Source of the DNA: a virus
IMG/VR virus record: IMGVR_UViG_3300038301_000548
Coordinates: 1 to 64,000 of that record
Strand: one strand, 5' to 3'
DNA: 64,000 nt
The position numbers were made by a program, and so were the translations under genes. Positions 1 to 7,463 of the stretch are shown here, one piece after another (positions within the stretch are counted from its first letter, which is position 1; every line of letters begins with the position of its first letter). The notes beneath the pieces were generated by a model. It was not told where the DNA came from. It did no database searches and saw only the letters and a program-made list of their open reading frames with translations.

Positions 1-13
1 ACAAGACGATGTT

Positions 14-193
14 TCATTTACAGCTCCTACACACATGAGAGCCAAAGACTGGCTTCTTTACATTAGGGAAATACTCGTGACAATAGATACAGTCAACGCC
101 ATAGATAGCATGCCCTGCATAGTGGCCACTGTCACGGTCGAAGCGAAGCTGGTTGGACCTCGCGATGAATCTCATTCTTGCTTTACCAGCCAT
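14..193 (-). CDS. Small zinc-ribbon protein
   Basis: A 59-residue ORF from ATG at 193 to TGA at 14. The C-terminal half has two CxxC knuckles (CIYC near residues 36-39 and CRSC at 55-58) separated by about 15 residues, which is the spacing of a zinc ribbon. The N terminus is basic (MAGKARMRF). It is the first gene downstream of the promoter at 231-259. The function is unknown; small Zn-ribbon proteins in phages are often nucleic-acid binding, but nothing here shows that directly. Confidence 0.7.
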   Translation of the reverse strand: MAGKARMRFIARSNQLRFDRDSGHYAGHAIYGVDCIYCHEYFPNVKKPVFGSHVCRSCK

Positions 194-230
194 AGAAAAA
201 ATAACCTTTCTTGATTGTTTCTACTCTTAT

Positions 231-259
231 AGTATAGCAGCTAAACCACTGAAAGTCAA
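231..259 (-). promoter_or_regulatory. Sigma-70-type promoter, stop codon in -35
   Basis: Reading leftward: TTGACT (254-259), a 17-bp spacer, TATACT (231-236). The stop codon TGA of the preceding gene (256-258) is part of the -35 hexamer. An inverted repeat AAAGTC-CTT-GACTTT (252-266) covers the -35 region. It should drive the gene at 14-193 and genes beyond the left edge. Confidence 0.8.
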
Positions 260-435
260 GGACTTTTGTTAATTATTTTCAACTCTTCTTGCCGCACATG
301 GACCTTCTCATCTCGGCAGAAGAGAATCACGAATCCATAGTCGTCTGAAGAGTGGTACTTTTCAAGTATCACACCAGCACCATACGACTCTTGATAGAAG
401 TCGTCTTTGAATTTTACTAAGTCACCGACTTTCAC
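256..435 (-). CDS. VGDLV-cassette SH3-like small protein
   Basis: 59 residues from GTG at 435, preceded by GGAG. The sequence begins MKVGDLVKF and has the family pattern of a GxxLE strand, a hydrophobic beta strand (VILF) and a charged C terminus. A longer in-frame start exists at 480, but the conserved VGDLV start and the 14-base overlap with the upstream gene favour 435. It ends in NKSP with its TGA inside the following -35 box. Array-terminal member of the family; function unknown. Confidence 0.8.
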   Translation of the reverse strand: MKVGDLVKFKDDFYQESYGAGVILEKYHSSDDYGFVILFCRDEKVHVRQEELKIINKSP

Positions 436-622
436 TGAGTATCTCCAAGTGGTCCGGTAATGCGGTTTCTTTGATGCCATTTTGCCATAAGACTATCACC
501 CTATCAGGTACGAAACTGAGACGCACAAGGTCATTTGATACGACTAGTCCCAGTCGCCAATGAGGTGGGTATACGTCAGCAGCGAGTGGCAGATTGATTC
601 TCACTAAGTCACCGACTTTCAC
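422..622 (-). CDS. VGDLV-cassette SH3-like small protein
   Basis: 66 residues, GTG start. It starts MKVGDLVRI and ends EILSESR. Its last 14 bases are the first 14 bases of the next gene read in another frame, so stop and start overlap as GTGAAAGTCGGTGA. The middle has the typical GLVVS and VIVLWQNG strands. Function unknown; predicted small beta barrel. Confidence 0.8.
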   Translation of the reverse strand: MKVGDLVRINLPLAADVYPPHWRLGLVVSNDLVRLSFVPDRVIVLWQNGIKETALPDHLEILSESR

Positions 623-764
623 TTAACACCTCAATCTGCTTATTATCTTCATGTAAATCTTGTTTTGTACCACAGCTCCACAATATTGTATGCCTACCCC
701 AACAGTGTCTTTTAATTACGACACCTACCCAATCAAATCGTTTCACCAAATCACCGACTTTCAT
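609..764 (-). CDS. VGDLV-cassette SH3-like small protein
   Basis: 51 residues, ATG start at 764. It begins MKVGDLVKR and ends EVLSESR. It overlaps its downstream neighbour by exactly 14 bases, and its upstream neighbour (a membrane protein ending DESR) also by 14. That upstream overlap shows the junction can also be joined to an unrelated protein. GVVIKR and a Trp-rich strand (TILWS) match the family. Confidence 0.78.
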   Translation of the reverse strand: MKVGDLVKRFDWVGVVIKRHCWGRHTILWSCGTKQDLHEDNKQIEVLSESR

Positions 765-933
765 CATCTGAGTCTCTTCCGTACAGCTTATCTATTCTTT
801 TTTTGCGGAAATATTCTGCTAGTATTTCTCTCGCGGCATCCTCTCTTGCAGACTGTTGTGAGGCCTTCACTGTTGCTCTAAACAATATATAGAAACCAGC
901 AACCAACAATATGAAAAATAAAGTATCATCCAT
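751..933 (-). CDS. Small single-pass membrane protein
   Basis: 60 residues. One hydrophobic helix at about residues 4-18 (LFFILLVAGFYILF) is followed by a charged, Ala/Arg-rich tail that looks helical. The start is ATG at 933, overlapping the upstream stop as TGATG; GTG at 936 is an alternative. It ends DESR, using the shared cassette junction with the gene at 609-764. Function unknown. Confidence 0.65.
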   Translation of the reverse strand: MDDTLFFILLVAGFYILFRATVKASQQSAREDAAREILAEYFRKKRIDKLYGRDSDDESR

Positions 934-1250
934 CACCGAACAACCTCCACCGAGTTGGAACCGAAGTTGAGTGTTGCCACCCCCTTGCAGTCGTTGTAGG
1001 CGACGTGCACTGTGACCCTTGTTGGGTCACTCTGCCATCTGACTGAAAAGACTTTGCCCGGGCGGATGACATCACATTGTTCTGGATCGTATTTTCGACC
1101 GCAGTTGGCATCAAGTCTCTGTATCGCCTGGACATCTTGTTGCCAACTGTCACAGCCTAACTCCAGCTGGGTTACCTTTACAATGGTGCCTATGCGGGGT
1201 GTGGATTCGGGGCTACAATCTTCTCTTACCAATGTTCCGACTTCTACCAT
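933..1250 (-). CDS. Divergent VGDLV-family protein
   Basis: 105 residues, starting MVEVGTLVRED, then GTIVKV and a terminal strand ending VEVVR. This is the same N-terminal layout as the cassette proteins but longer, with three Cys residues in an inserted loop. ATG at 1250 overlaps the upstream stop by seven bases, so translation is probably coupled. No function recognised. Confidence 0.65.
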   Translation of the reverse strand: MVEVGTLVREDCSPESTPRIGTIVKVTQLELGCDSWQQDVQAIQRLDANCGRKYDPEQCDVIRPGKVFSVRWQSDPTRVTVHVAYNDCKGVATLNFGSNSVEVVR

Positions 1251-1612
1251 TCTATGGTCCTCCTGATGTGAACATTCGAATCATAATAGCAGCCGCGCTG
1301 TTCACAATCCTCTTGATCTTCTCCGACCCGGGTGAGTAGCCAGCTCTCGTCATCGATGTATTCGAGAATCTCCTCTATCAAAGAGACATCTTCGTGGCTA
1401 TCGTACCACTTCACACCCTCAAAAACTAATCGCGATTCGCAGTCTTTATTTTTATCGCTGAAATCACATGGTGGTATCTCAATAAAATTTCCAGAGTCCA
1501 TGCTCATAAGACTATGGACTTCGTGATCTTTAGGTAGGTGGTCGATAATTGCCTTTAATAGTCTTGTTGCATTATCGGTGAGGGCAATTACAATATCTGA
1601 ACGGTATCCCAT
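1244..1612 (-). CDS. Conserved phage-type MGYRSD protein
   Basis: 122 residues, starting MGYRSDIVIAL, an N terminus seen in small hypothetical phage proteins (from memory, not searched). Acidic, with several Asp/Glu patches (HEDVSLIEEILEYIDDE) and Cys residues near the C terminus. It overlaps the next gene by seven bases. No catalytic motif seen and the role is unknown. Confidence 0.65.
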   Translation of the reverse strand: MGYRSDIVIALTDNATRLLKAIIDHLPKDHEVHSLMSMDSGNFIEIPPCDFSDKNKDCESRLVFEGVKWYDSHEDVSLIEEILEYIDDESWLLTRVGEDQEDCEQRGCYYDSNVHIRRTIEW

Positions 1613-1613
1613 T

Positions 1614-1805
1614 TTATCTATTCACTTTCAGTAAGTACCTGTCACATGGCGTCCACCATTGGTTATGCTTTACCCCACATTCTCGGGCGAAGGTTGGTGG
1701 CCAAACGACTAGAGCGGATTGGCATGGCCTGTCATTATTTACTTTTTTCACGAGTCCGATGGCATCGTTCCACAAATATTTAACTAGATTACCTGGGATA
1801 ATCAT
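1614..1805 (-). CDS. VGDLV-family SH3-like small protein
   Basis: 63 residues beginning MIIPGNLVKY, then AIGLVKKV and a Trp-rich C-terminal half. Divergent member of the small-barrel family (PGNLV in place of VGDLV). It is the first gene after the promoter at 1841-1869, with AAAGG a few bases before its ATG. Function unknown. Confidence 0.65.
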   Translation of the reverse strand: MIIPGNLVKYLWNDAIGLVKKVNNDRPCQSALVVWPPTFARECGVKHNQWWTPCDRYLLKVNR

Positions 1806-1840
1806 TGATTAACCTTTCTTATTGATTCTTTCTATGTACT

Positions 1841-1869
1841 ATATTACGCTAATTTGACTTGAATGTCAA
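1841..1869 (-). promoter_or_regulatory. Sigma-70-type promoter
   Basis: Leftward TTGACA (1864-1869), 17-bp spacer, TAATAT (1841-1846). It overlaps the last codons of the gene at 1844-2068 and drives 1614-1805 and the genes after it. Confidence 0.7.
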
Positions 1870-2068
1870 GATGTTTTATTTCTTTTTTTGAAGAAAGTAT
1901 CTTCCATCTTTTGTGTGGCCACCATCGTTGATGTCCGGTGTTGTCCAGTACTAAAACATCGTGCACTGTTGGATTTACGTCTAGCACTATCCCCCAAGAC
2001 ATGAGAGCTTCCCATTGATCTGTGTTTGTGATATAGCAAGCTACTAAGTCGCCTTTTTTAATGTGCAT
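1844..2068 (-). CDS. VGDLV-family SH3-like small protein
   Basis: 74 residues, starting MHIKKGDLVACY, then WGIVLDV, VLVLDNTG and a WWPHKRWKIL strand. The order of strands matches the cassette family (KKGDLV core, GIVL, then Trp-containing edge). It lies between the hydroxylase-like gene and a promoter. Function unknown. Confidence 0.7.
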   Translation of the reverse strand: MHIKKGDLVACYITNTDQWEALMSWGIVLDVNPTVHDVLVLDNTGHQRWWPHKRWKILSSKKEIKHLDIQVKLA

Positions 2069-2075
2069 AGTATAA

Positions 2076-2516
2076 CTATGCTTTATCTAGCCATTTTTCC
2101 CTTGTTCCCATTACATGATCCATTAAAGGGCACACAACACACCAGTTTGCGTTCTGATTACGTCCCATGTGGTGCTCGTAGTGCCAAGGAGCCCACTTCT
2201 TAAAGAACTCTACGTGTTGGTGCGTCTTGCGGTGCAGAACGATGTAAACTAGGGCATATAGAATGGCTGTAGCCGCGAAGGGCAGCCAAACGAATAAAAA
2301 TGGCAAGTGCAGTCCGATTCCTGCTAGGGTTATCCAAGTTTCATTGTGGAATAATTTGTCTGCATAATCTTTGTCGTGGTTATCATGCCTTCTGGCCATG
2401 GCGTGATGCTTCCAGTGGAATCTGAATCTTGATTTACCTTTCGGCTTGTGCAATAGTATATGGACACTCCAATCTAGGTAGTTGGCGTAGAAAAAACCTA
2501 GCAAAATTCCAATCAC
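2076..2516 (-). CDS. Fatty acid hydroxylase/sterol desaturase-like membrane protein
   Basis: 146 residues. Histidine clusters HWKHH (about residues 34-38), HRKTHQH (about 94-100) and HYEHH (about 112-116) surround two hydrophobic segments. These resemble the di-iron His boxes of the fatty acid hydroxylase superfamily (membrane-bound beta-carotene hydroxylase, sterol desaturase). The protein is shorter than most members, so activity is not certain. The start is GTG at 2516; no ATG lies upstream in frame before a stop. Inference: lipid or carotenoid modification of the host membrane. Confidence 0.65.
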   Translation of the reverse strand: MIGILLGFFYANYLDWSVHILLHKPKGKSRFRFHWKHHAMARRHDNHDKDYADKLFHNETWITLAGIGLHLPFLFVWLPFAATAILYALVYIVLHRKTHQHVEFFKKWAPWHYEHHMGRNQNANWCVVCPLMDHVMGTREKWLDKA

Positions 2517-2551
2517 TACCCCAAGACAAGCACCTCTTTTTTGTATTGAAA

Positions 2552-2571
2552 GTGCGAAAGATCTTTCGCAC
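2552..2571. repeat. 20-bp perfect palindrome
   Basis: The sequence GTGCGAAAGATCTTTCGCAC is identical to its reverse complement. It sits between a 31-residue membrane ORF and the hydroxylase-like gene. It could be an operator for a dimeric regulator or a hairpin in the mRNA. No U-tract follows directly on the minus strand, so it is not a standard terminator. Confidence 0.6.
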
Positions 2572-2580
2572 CTATATTAA

Positions 2581-2676
2581 CTATTCATTGCCGATGTAAA
2601 TCACCAGAAAAAAAATAAAAGCTACGATTAATCCGATTGAAGCTTTCCATAGAATCTCATAGGTTAAAGGATCCAT
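2581..2676 (-). CDS. Micro membrane protein, 31 residues
   Basis: ATG at 2676 is preceded by a strong ribosome site (AGGAGAAAAGTG). The product is one hydrophobic helix (IGLIVAFIFFLVIYI) between short polar ends (MDPLTYE, GNE). The strong ribosome site is the main reason to believe this tiny ORF. Function unknown. Confidence 0.6.
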   Translation of the reverse strand: MDPLTYEILWKASIGLIVAFIFFLVIYIGNE

Positions 2677-2708
2677 CACTTTTCTCCTCTTCTTGTGGGT
2701 GGGTCTCG

Positions 2709-2888
2709 TTAGGGAAGCTGTCCTTGCCGCATCACCCTCGCCAGTCTATGTCTAACTTTAATTTCTTTCAACCCGGTAGGAACACTCCATTGTTCTGCTA
2801 GGGTCCAGTTGAACGCGGTTATAGACAATCGCGCTTGATATAGTGTTTTTACTAACGAGTCCCGCCAGTTGCCATGTTGAAAAATCAC
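2709..2888 (-). CDS. ORF without a convincing start
   Basis: An open frame runs from just after the VWA gene stop to TAA at 2709. The only standard start is GTG at 2888 (59 residues, beginning MIFQHGNWRD and ending MRQGQLP), with no ribosome site. The same frame stays open back to the VWA stop, in the -1 frame of that gene. It could be a gene remnant, an ORF with a rare start or a frameshift extension. The composition (Trp, Arg) is protein-like. Confidence 0.3.
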   Translation of the reverse strand: MIFQHGNWRDSLVKTLYQARLSITAFNWTLAEQWSVPTGLKEIKVRHRLARVMRQGQLP

Positions 2889-2944
2889 AACAAAGTTTGA
2901 CCAGCTGGCACCATCGGTGTTCCCTGTGGGATCAAAGATGGATT

Positions 2945-4189
2945 TTAATCAATCGCGACGACTCTCTCTTTGGTTTCGAAGTGAGGCCCGTTCGCATGTA
3001 CTGATGTGGTCATCCACATACGTTGACATTTGCTAGGTTTAGGCTTAGGAGCACACATGTCTGTTAAAATTATATGACCATCGAAGGCGCCTCGATTGAC
3101 ATAGTCAGTTGGAGCATCGAAACAGGTACCACCATGCATAACTCGCTCTTGCTGACGCTTAACACCTTTTTTCCAAGTATAAACTAAACTTTCTTCTACC
3201 CGCGTATCAAAAGGTATTACCACAAATTCTGCTATCTCTGCTAACTTGTTAAGCTCTGCAAAGAACTTAGCCAACATAGTGTCGTCCACTGAACCAGATT
3301 GATCGATTGAGACTGCGACCTTGGCTACTCGATTGGACTTCTTGCCGGGGTGAATGTAGGCATAGCGTCGATTAATTCTCTTGATCGAGCTAGACCTGTT
3401 GGCGCGTTGGCTCGCCTTGACAAAGAAGCGAAGAACCTTTTTCCAATCAATCTTCGTGTCTAACACTTTCATGATCTTACGCCGGCAGTCAGCTGAGACT
3501 GAACCCCAACTGTTAGTCTTAGCGCAGTCCTGCGCAGCCTTCTTGATAATATCTTTGAGACGTTCCTTGGCCATGTCCTTAACTTCTTGACTGCAATTAC
3601 CCCACCCGCTGTGGTCGTCAAGTGTGTCTGGTAAATCTTCATCGGATAGGTCAGCCATACTTACTTGTTCGCCACCATCACCACCAGGTTGACTTGGGGC
3701 GCCACCAGGACCAGGCTCGCCGTCTTCACCATCTTCAGAATATTCCATCTCTTTCTTGTCTTTCACGACCTTTGGGAGATTGGCTAGATACCACTCTGCG
3801 CTCATGCCACGAGGAAGGTCAGCGAATGGGCCGACGCCGGGGATGAGTCCACCTTCTGGTAGGTTGCTCAAGTGAGAGTTGATAGCTAAATCAGCTGCAA
3901 TGTTCCATAGCTTTGGCTTGACACCATCGGGCATTCGGTCAGTTACGTGCAAGAACGTGATATGATAGAACTCGTGCTTGAGTACATCGCGGCGTTCTGG
4001 GTCAGTCAATTTGCCAAAGAAATCTGGATTGTATAACATCTCAAATTGACCAGAATCCGGATTAACCATGACTCCGGCAGTTGGTATCGCATATGTGGCG
4101 CGCTTGTCTATGCGGCGAGAAACCGCCGCGAAGAATGGCTCGTCCATAAGAAGACGAGCTGTGTGGATATTTAGGTCAAAACCAGTCAT
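2945..4189 (-). CDS. VWA-like protein with metallopeptidase-like N domain
   Basis: 414 residues. The N-terminal part contains HEFYH (about residues 93-97) in a helix after a KHEF motif, as in the putative metallopeptidase domain of DUF2201-type proteins. An acidic, Gly/Pro-rich linker follows (about 155-195). The C-terminal half carries a VWA-like core with SIDQSGSV (a DxSxS-type MIDAS) and a later LTDMCAP. ATG at 4189 has GGAGAG in front, formed by the last codons of the MoxR gene. The pair resembles MoxR/VWA chaperone modules; the target is unknown. Confidence 0.75.
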   Translation of the reverse strand: MTGFDLNIHTARLLMDEPFFAAVSRRIDKRATYAIPTAGVMVNPDSGQFEMLYNPDFFGKLTDPERRDVLKHEFYHITFLHVTDRMPDGVKPKLWNIAADLAINSHLSNLPEGGLIPGVGPFADLPRGMSAEWYLANLPKVVKDKKEMEYSEDGEDGEPGPGGAPSQPGGDGGEQVSMADLSDEDLPDTLDDHSGWGNCSQEVKDMAKERLKDIIKKAAQDCAKTNSWGSVSADCRRKIMKVLDTKIDWKKVLRFFVKASQRANRSSSIKRINRRYAYIHPGKKSNRVAKVAVSIDQSGSVDDTMLAKFFAELNKLAEIAEFVVIPFDTRVEESLVYTWKKGVKRQQERVMHGGTCFDAPTDYVNRGAFDGHIILTDMCAPKPKPSKCQRMWMTTSVHANGPHFETKERVVAID

Positions 4190-4191
4190 GG

Positions 4192-5256
4192 TTACTCTCC
4201 AGTGCTGTCGCCTGCAAGGATCTTAACTAAGTAATCAGAGACTGAATTACCGTCAACTTCTGATTGGTGGAGCTTGATTGTGTTATTGATCTCGCCGTTC
4301 CCAAGAACAGACCATAGCTTCATGGCAACTTCGGAAGGAAGCATGATGAAATATCGAGCAAGGTTATCAACCTTATCTTGGTCAAGCTCAGACTTGAAAC
4401 AATCCGAGGCCTCAAACTTATCAATTAATGCTGTGTGGTCATTAATACCAAAGTCCGAAACCTTAGTGAAATTACCGTAATCAAGAATATCCTCGATAGT
4501 GACCTGTCGATCATAGTTTTGAACGAAATCGTTGAATGTGACGGCGGCTTCGAACCCAACAAAAGCAGCTGCCAAACTGTATAGCGCGGGGCTGGCTTCC
4601 TCAAGAAGTTTTGCCTGGCGCAAACACTCGTCGAGACGCTCCCACGAACGGCGGGAAGGGTAAACCTTGTTAGGTTCGAAGTCGTCAGAGTGCTCAAGAT
4701 GAACGCGATTGGTGTTGATAAAGTCCCACGTAATGTCGGAGATACCAGTATCCTTAGCCCAAGCCAACCAATCTTCTGTGCTTGGCTCAAGGTCGAATAC
4801 AGTCCAGCGATCAAGCTCAGCAGGGTCCATCTCTCCAACCTGATATTGAGCGCCATGTTCGCCGCCATTGACTGCGGCAAAGACTAGAGTGCCTTCGTGC
4901 AGTTTGTGGCCGTTGAGCTTACGTGAATCGGTAAGCTCGAAGATACCCTGTCGGACCTCAAGAGTGGCGCGGTCGACTTCGTCGAGGAACAGAACAACAG
5001 GCTCGTCGCAAGCTGTCTTGAACCAGTCTGGTGGGTTGAATTTGGTGCTGTTATCATCGACAACAGGTAGACCGACTAGATCACCTTCAGTCATTTGAGA
5101 CGCACGACGTTCAACAACGGGCATACCAATCTTATCAGCGTACTGATAAACGACGGTAGACTTGCCGATGCCGTGACGACCTCGTAGCAAGACTGGCTTG
5201 CGTACTGCGGTAACGTGATTAACGATGCTTGAGAATGTCTTAAAATCAACTGCCAT
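4192..5256 (-). CDS. MoxR-type AAA+ ATPase
   Basis: 354 residues. Walker A is GRHGIGKST (about 26-34), Walker B is VVLFLDEVD (about 87-95), and the sensor 1 region is VFAAVNGG. These are the hallmarks of the MoxR/CobS-like AAA+ group. ATG at 5256 has a GGAG ribosome site and follows the promoter at 5312-5340. The next gene, two bases downstream, is its VWA partner. Family knowledge: such pairs remodel or insert metal cofactors into protein complexes. Which complex this one serves in the phage is not shown. Confidence 0.85.
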   Translation of the reverse strand: MAVDFKTFSSIVNHVTAVRKPVLLRGRHGIGKSTVVYQYADKIGMPVVERRASQMTEGDLVGLPVVDDNSTKFNPPDWFKTACDEPVVLFLDEVDRATLEVRQGIFELTDSRKLNGHKLHEGTLVFAAVNGGEHGAQYQVGEMDPAELDRWTVFDLEPSTEDWLAWAKDTGISDITWDFINTNRVHLEHSDDFEPNKVYPSRRSWERLDECLRQAKLLEEASPALYSLAAAFVGFEAAVTFNDFVQNYDRQVTIEDILDYGNFTKVSDFGINDHTALIDKFEASDCFKSELDQDKVDNLARYFIMLPSEVAMKLWSVLGNGEINNTIKLHQSEVDGNSVSDYLVKILAGDSTGE

Positions 5257-5311
5257 TTGGGGTTCTCCTAGTTGTTAGCAGTTATTGGTTACTCATCCAC
5301 TGTATATAAAT

Positions 5312-5340
5312 AGTATAGCACAAGCGGGTATCGAAGTCAA
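5312..5340 (-). promoter_or_regulatory. Sigma-70-type promoter
   Basis: Leftward TTGACT (5335-5340), 17-bp spacer, TATACT (5312-5317), about 55 bases before the MoxR start codon. One of the best matches to consensus in the window. Confidence 0.8.
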
Positions 5341-5347
5341 GAACTTT

Positions 5348-5968
5348 TTATTTGGAAAGTTCTACAATTTTTCTAAAGGCTTCCTGTTCTGCGCGGTTGT
5401 GGCCACAGGTTGAAATCTTGATTGCTAATTCCAAGGGGCAATTTGGGTGGGACGCAAACAACTCTAGTTGATGGGATGTTGAATAATAGGATGCCAAGGC
5501 GACGATAGATTCGTCCTGAGGCTTACGCTTTGGACAATAGAAACAGTCATATATCTTGTTTAACAATTCTGATGGGGTGTGTGCGGCACCTTGAGCTAGA
5601 TTATTACGGTCCCTCCAATATCGACCAGTGTTATGATAGACAAAAGACCCTAACATACGGTAAGGCGAGCGCTTCCAAGCAGAGGGGTAATTTCTAAATA
5701 GTTCCCAATATTTCTCAGGATCATTAATGTAGAACCCATTAGCGATCAAAGTTGACTTGTAAGTATATCCAGAATTAATTCGGTCGGACCAAAGTAGGTC
5801 TCTTACCTTTGCTGTAAGTCCAGAGTTCTCCAGGAGGTGCGTGTGGCCATTGCGATACGGTAAGTCAACGAGCGCCAGTTGCAATTCTTCTGAAATGAAT
5901 CGATTCTTAGCTAAACCGACGATTTCGTCGTTTCGCATTTTTCTAATGTTTAATAATAAGTTTTCCAA
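5348..5968 (-). CDS. Hypothetical protein, LRV/HEAT-like C terminus
   Basis: 206 residues. The C-terminal part (LELFASHPNCPLELAIKIS) resembles leucine-rich-variant repeats, in which a helix is followed by HPxCPxEL. The rest is rich in Tyr, Arg and Asn without a recognisable motif. It follows the promoter at 5998-6026. Function unknown. Confidence 0.6.
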   Translation of the reverse strand: MENLLLNIRKMRNDEIVGLAKNRFISEELQLALVDLPYRNGHTHLLENSGLTAKVRDLLWSDRINSGYTYKSTLIANGFYINDPEKYWELFRNYPSAWKRSPYRMLGSFVYHNTGRYWRDRNNLAQGAAHTPSELLNKIYDCFYCPKRKPQDESIVALASYYSTSHQLELFASHPNCPLELAIKISTCGHNRAEQEAFRKIVELSK

Positions 5969-5997
5969 AACAGTTCTTTCTTAATCTTTCTATATAT

Positions 5998-6026
5998 ATA
6001 TTATCAGATTTTGATAGGTAAGTCAA
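5998..6026 (-). promoter_or_regulatory. Sigma-70-type promoter
   Basis: Leftward TTGACT (6021-6026), 17-bp spacer, TAATAT (5998-6003). It overlaps the 3' end of the gene at 6004-7128 and drives 5348-5968. Confidence 0.7.
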
Positions 6027-7128
6027 TAAAATTTTCTACTTCTTTTCTTAAAAAGCCTTCTATCTTCTTGGTTGAAGTCTTACCTGTTAATTTTCTACCA
6101 TCAATCTCAATCAACCTAACAGAGTTCTGCTCGCAAAGACTTTTCTTTAGAGAGTCCCTATACACCTGTTTCTTAAAATTTTCTAGTCCTCCAAAAAACT
6201 CTACAGGCTCATAATGCTGTTTACCTTGAAATTCAAAAGCAGTTTTCAGTTTCTCATTGTAACAATCAAGCTCTAAATTATATCCTGTATCGGGATTCTG
6301 CAAAAAGGCTGGACGCACAGATGACCAATCTAATCCCGTCACATCTTCTAGTATTTTTCTCAAAACTGCTTCCCCTGTAGATCCATGTCCGATTCGTATG
6401 CACTCTGGACACAGGTCATATAACTTCTCTGTCCTAGGACAAATGAGTGCTTCATATGGTGCGTGGCCTGGCATATCTGCCTGGCATGTGGTCATAAAAG
6501 ATATATACTTCGAGTTTTTCTTGTCTGCCTTTCTTCTTTTTTTGTAGAATGTAGTCACACTGTCTAACATTTCACGATACAGTTCAGAGCCAGTATTCAC
6601 AGACCTTTCTTCAACGCCGTGTTTGATTACGACTTTAAGAAACAGATCATAGATTCTTTTACAGTATCGACACTCAAAATACTCCTTCAGTTCCTCTTCA
6701 TTTCTTTTATTGTCAAAAACAACCGACAAAGCTGTAATGTCTCTCGAATGGAGTCCGAGCTGATTGCATGGTTCTGGAAATCGAGGCGGAGATTCCGAAG
6801 CGACGTCGAATGTGGCGGCTGGGACGATACTTACATCACTAATTTTATCTGAGATTGCTGCCTTATCCAAATCGTAATTGATAATTTGCATATGTGATTT
6901 ACGATTGCACTTATTGCATGTCACATATTGTCCAGTCTGCAAAAATTCAATATTAGAAACTGAAGACAAAGACGGAAGACTTGTGAAGTCCCATCTTACT
7001 TCAAAGCCGGATGCTTCAAGACTACTATTGAATCTATTTAGCGAATCTAAATCGAGCATCTTAAGATTAATGTATGCGAAGTGCGCGTGTTCGAAGACGT
7101 AACTTTCCATCAAAGGGGCCATATTCAC
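6004..7128 (-). CDS. Zn-finger nuclease, possible EDxHD/VSR-like homing endonuclease
   Basis: 374 residues. Three CxxC pairs (CNKC, CRYC, CPEC) suggest zinc fingers in the first two-thirds. The C-terminal third has LELDCYN, then EFQGKQHY, then RDSLKKSLC and LIEID. This is the arrangement of VSR/PD-(D/E)XK-related nucleases such as the I-Bth0305I group of phage homing endonucleases. It is freestanding here, with no intron or split gene visible around it. Its position between accessory genes with its own flanking promoters fits a mobile gene. Confidence 0.6.
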   Translation of the reverse strand: MNMAPLMESYVFEHAHFAYINLKMLDLDSLNRFNSSLEASGFEVRWDFTSLPSLSSVSNIEFLQTGQYVTCNKCNRKSHMQIINYDLDKAAISDKISDVSIVPAATFDVASESPPRFPEPCNQLGLHSRDITALSVVFDNKRNEEELKEYFECRYCKRIYDLFLKVVIKHGVEERSVNTGSELYREMLDSVTTFYKKRRKADKKNSKYISFMTTCQADMPGHAPYEALICPRTEKLYDLCPECIRIGHGSTGEAVLRKILEDVTGLDWSSVRPAFLQNPDTGYNLELDCYNEKLKTAFEFQGKQHYEPVEFFGGLENFKKQVYRDSLKKSLCEQNSVRLIEIDGRKLTGKTSTKKIEGFLRKEVENFIDLPIKI

Positions 7129-7163
7129 TTATTAACTCCAACTGTTCTCGATTATCTATATAT

Positions 7164-7192
7164 ATAATATCAGATTTTGGAAGGTAAGTCAA
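7164..7192 (-). promoter_or_regulatory. Sigma-70-type promoter
   Basis: Leftward TTGACT (7187-7192), 17-bp spacer, TATTAT (7164-7169). It is very similar in its spacer (CAAAATCTGA) to the promoter at 5998-6026, so the nuclease gene lies between near-duplicate promoters. Confidence 0.65.
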
Positions 7193-7197
7193 TAAAA

Positions 7198-7428
7198 TTA
7201 TTCACTTATTTTGGATAAGTGTTTGAGCCATTTGGGGCGGACCCAACGCGTTATACCAGTGTCGAAGAATCGGACTTTACAATGATACTCATCTGTATGC
7301 CAAAGACACTCGTTCGGATACATAACCCCGGTGTGCACAAGCTCTGATTGCAGAATTACTCCTCGTTCGTTCGTCGAGTGAGTTATTGTGACGAGATCGC
7401 CTATATCAAAAGTCTGCCTTACTTTCAT
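7198..7428 (-). CDS. VGDLV-family SH3-like small protein
   Basis: 76 residues, with an N-terminal extension before the core (MKVRQTFDIGDLVTI). GVILQ and VRFFDTG strands and a WVRPKWLKHL C terminus match the family. It is the first gene after the promoter at 7435-7463. Function unknown. Confidence 0.7.
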   Translation of the reverse strand: MKVRQTFDIGDLVTITHSTNERGVILQSELVHTGVMYPNECLWHTDEYHCKVRFFDTGITRWVRPKWLKHLSKISE

Positions 7429-7434
7429 GTACTA

Positions 7435-7463
7435 GTTATAACACAAATAAGAAGAAAAATCAA
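7435..7463 (-). promoter_or_regulatory. Sigma-70-type promoter, stop codon in -35
   Basis: Leftward TTGATT (7458-7463), 17-bp spacer, TATAAC (7435-7440). The TGA stop of the gene at 7460-7708 (7460-7462) lies inside the -35 hexamer. Confidence 0.65.

Noticed and set aside
4425-4880. Minus-strand ORF of 151 residues within the MoxR gene
   Set aside because: Out of frame with the well-supported AAA+ ATPase and without any recognisable motif.
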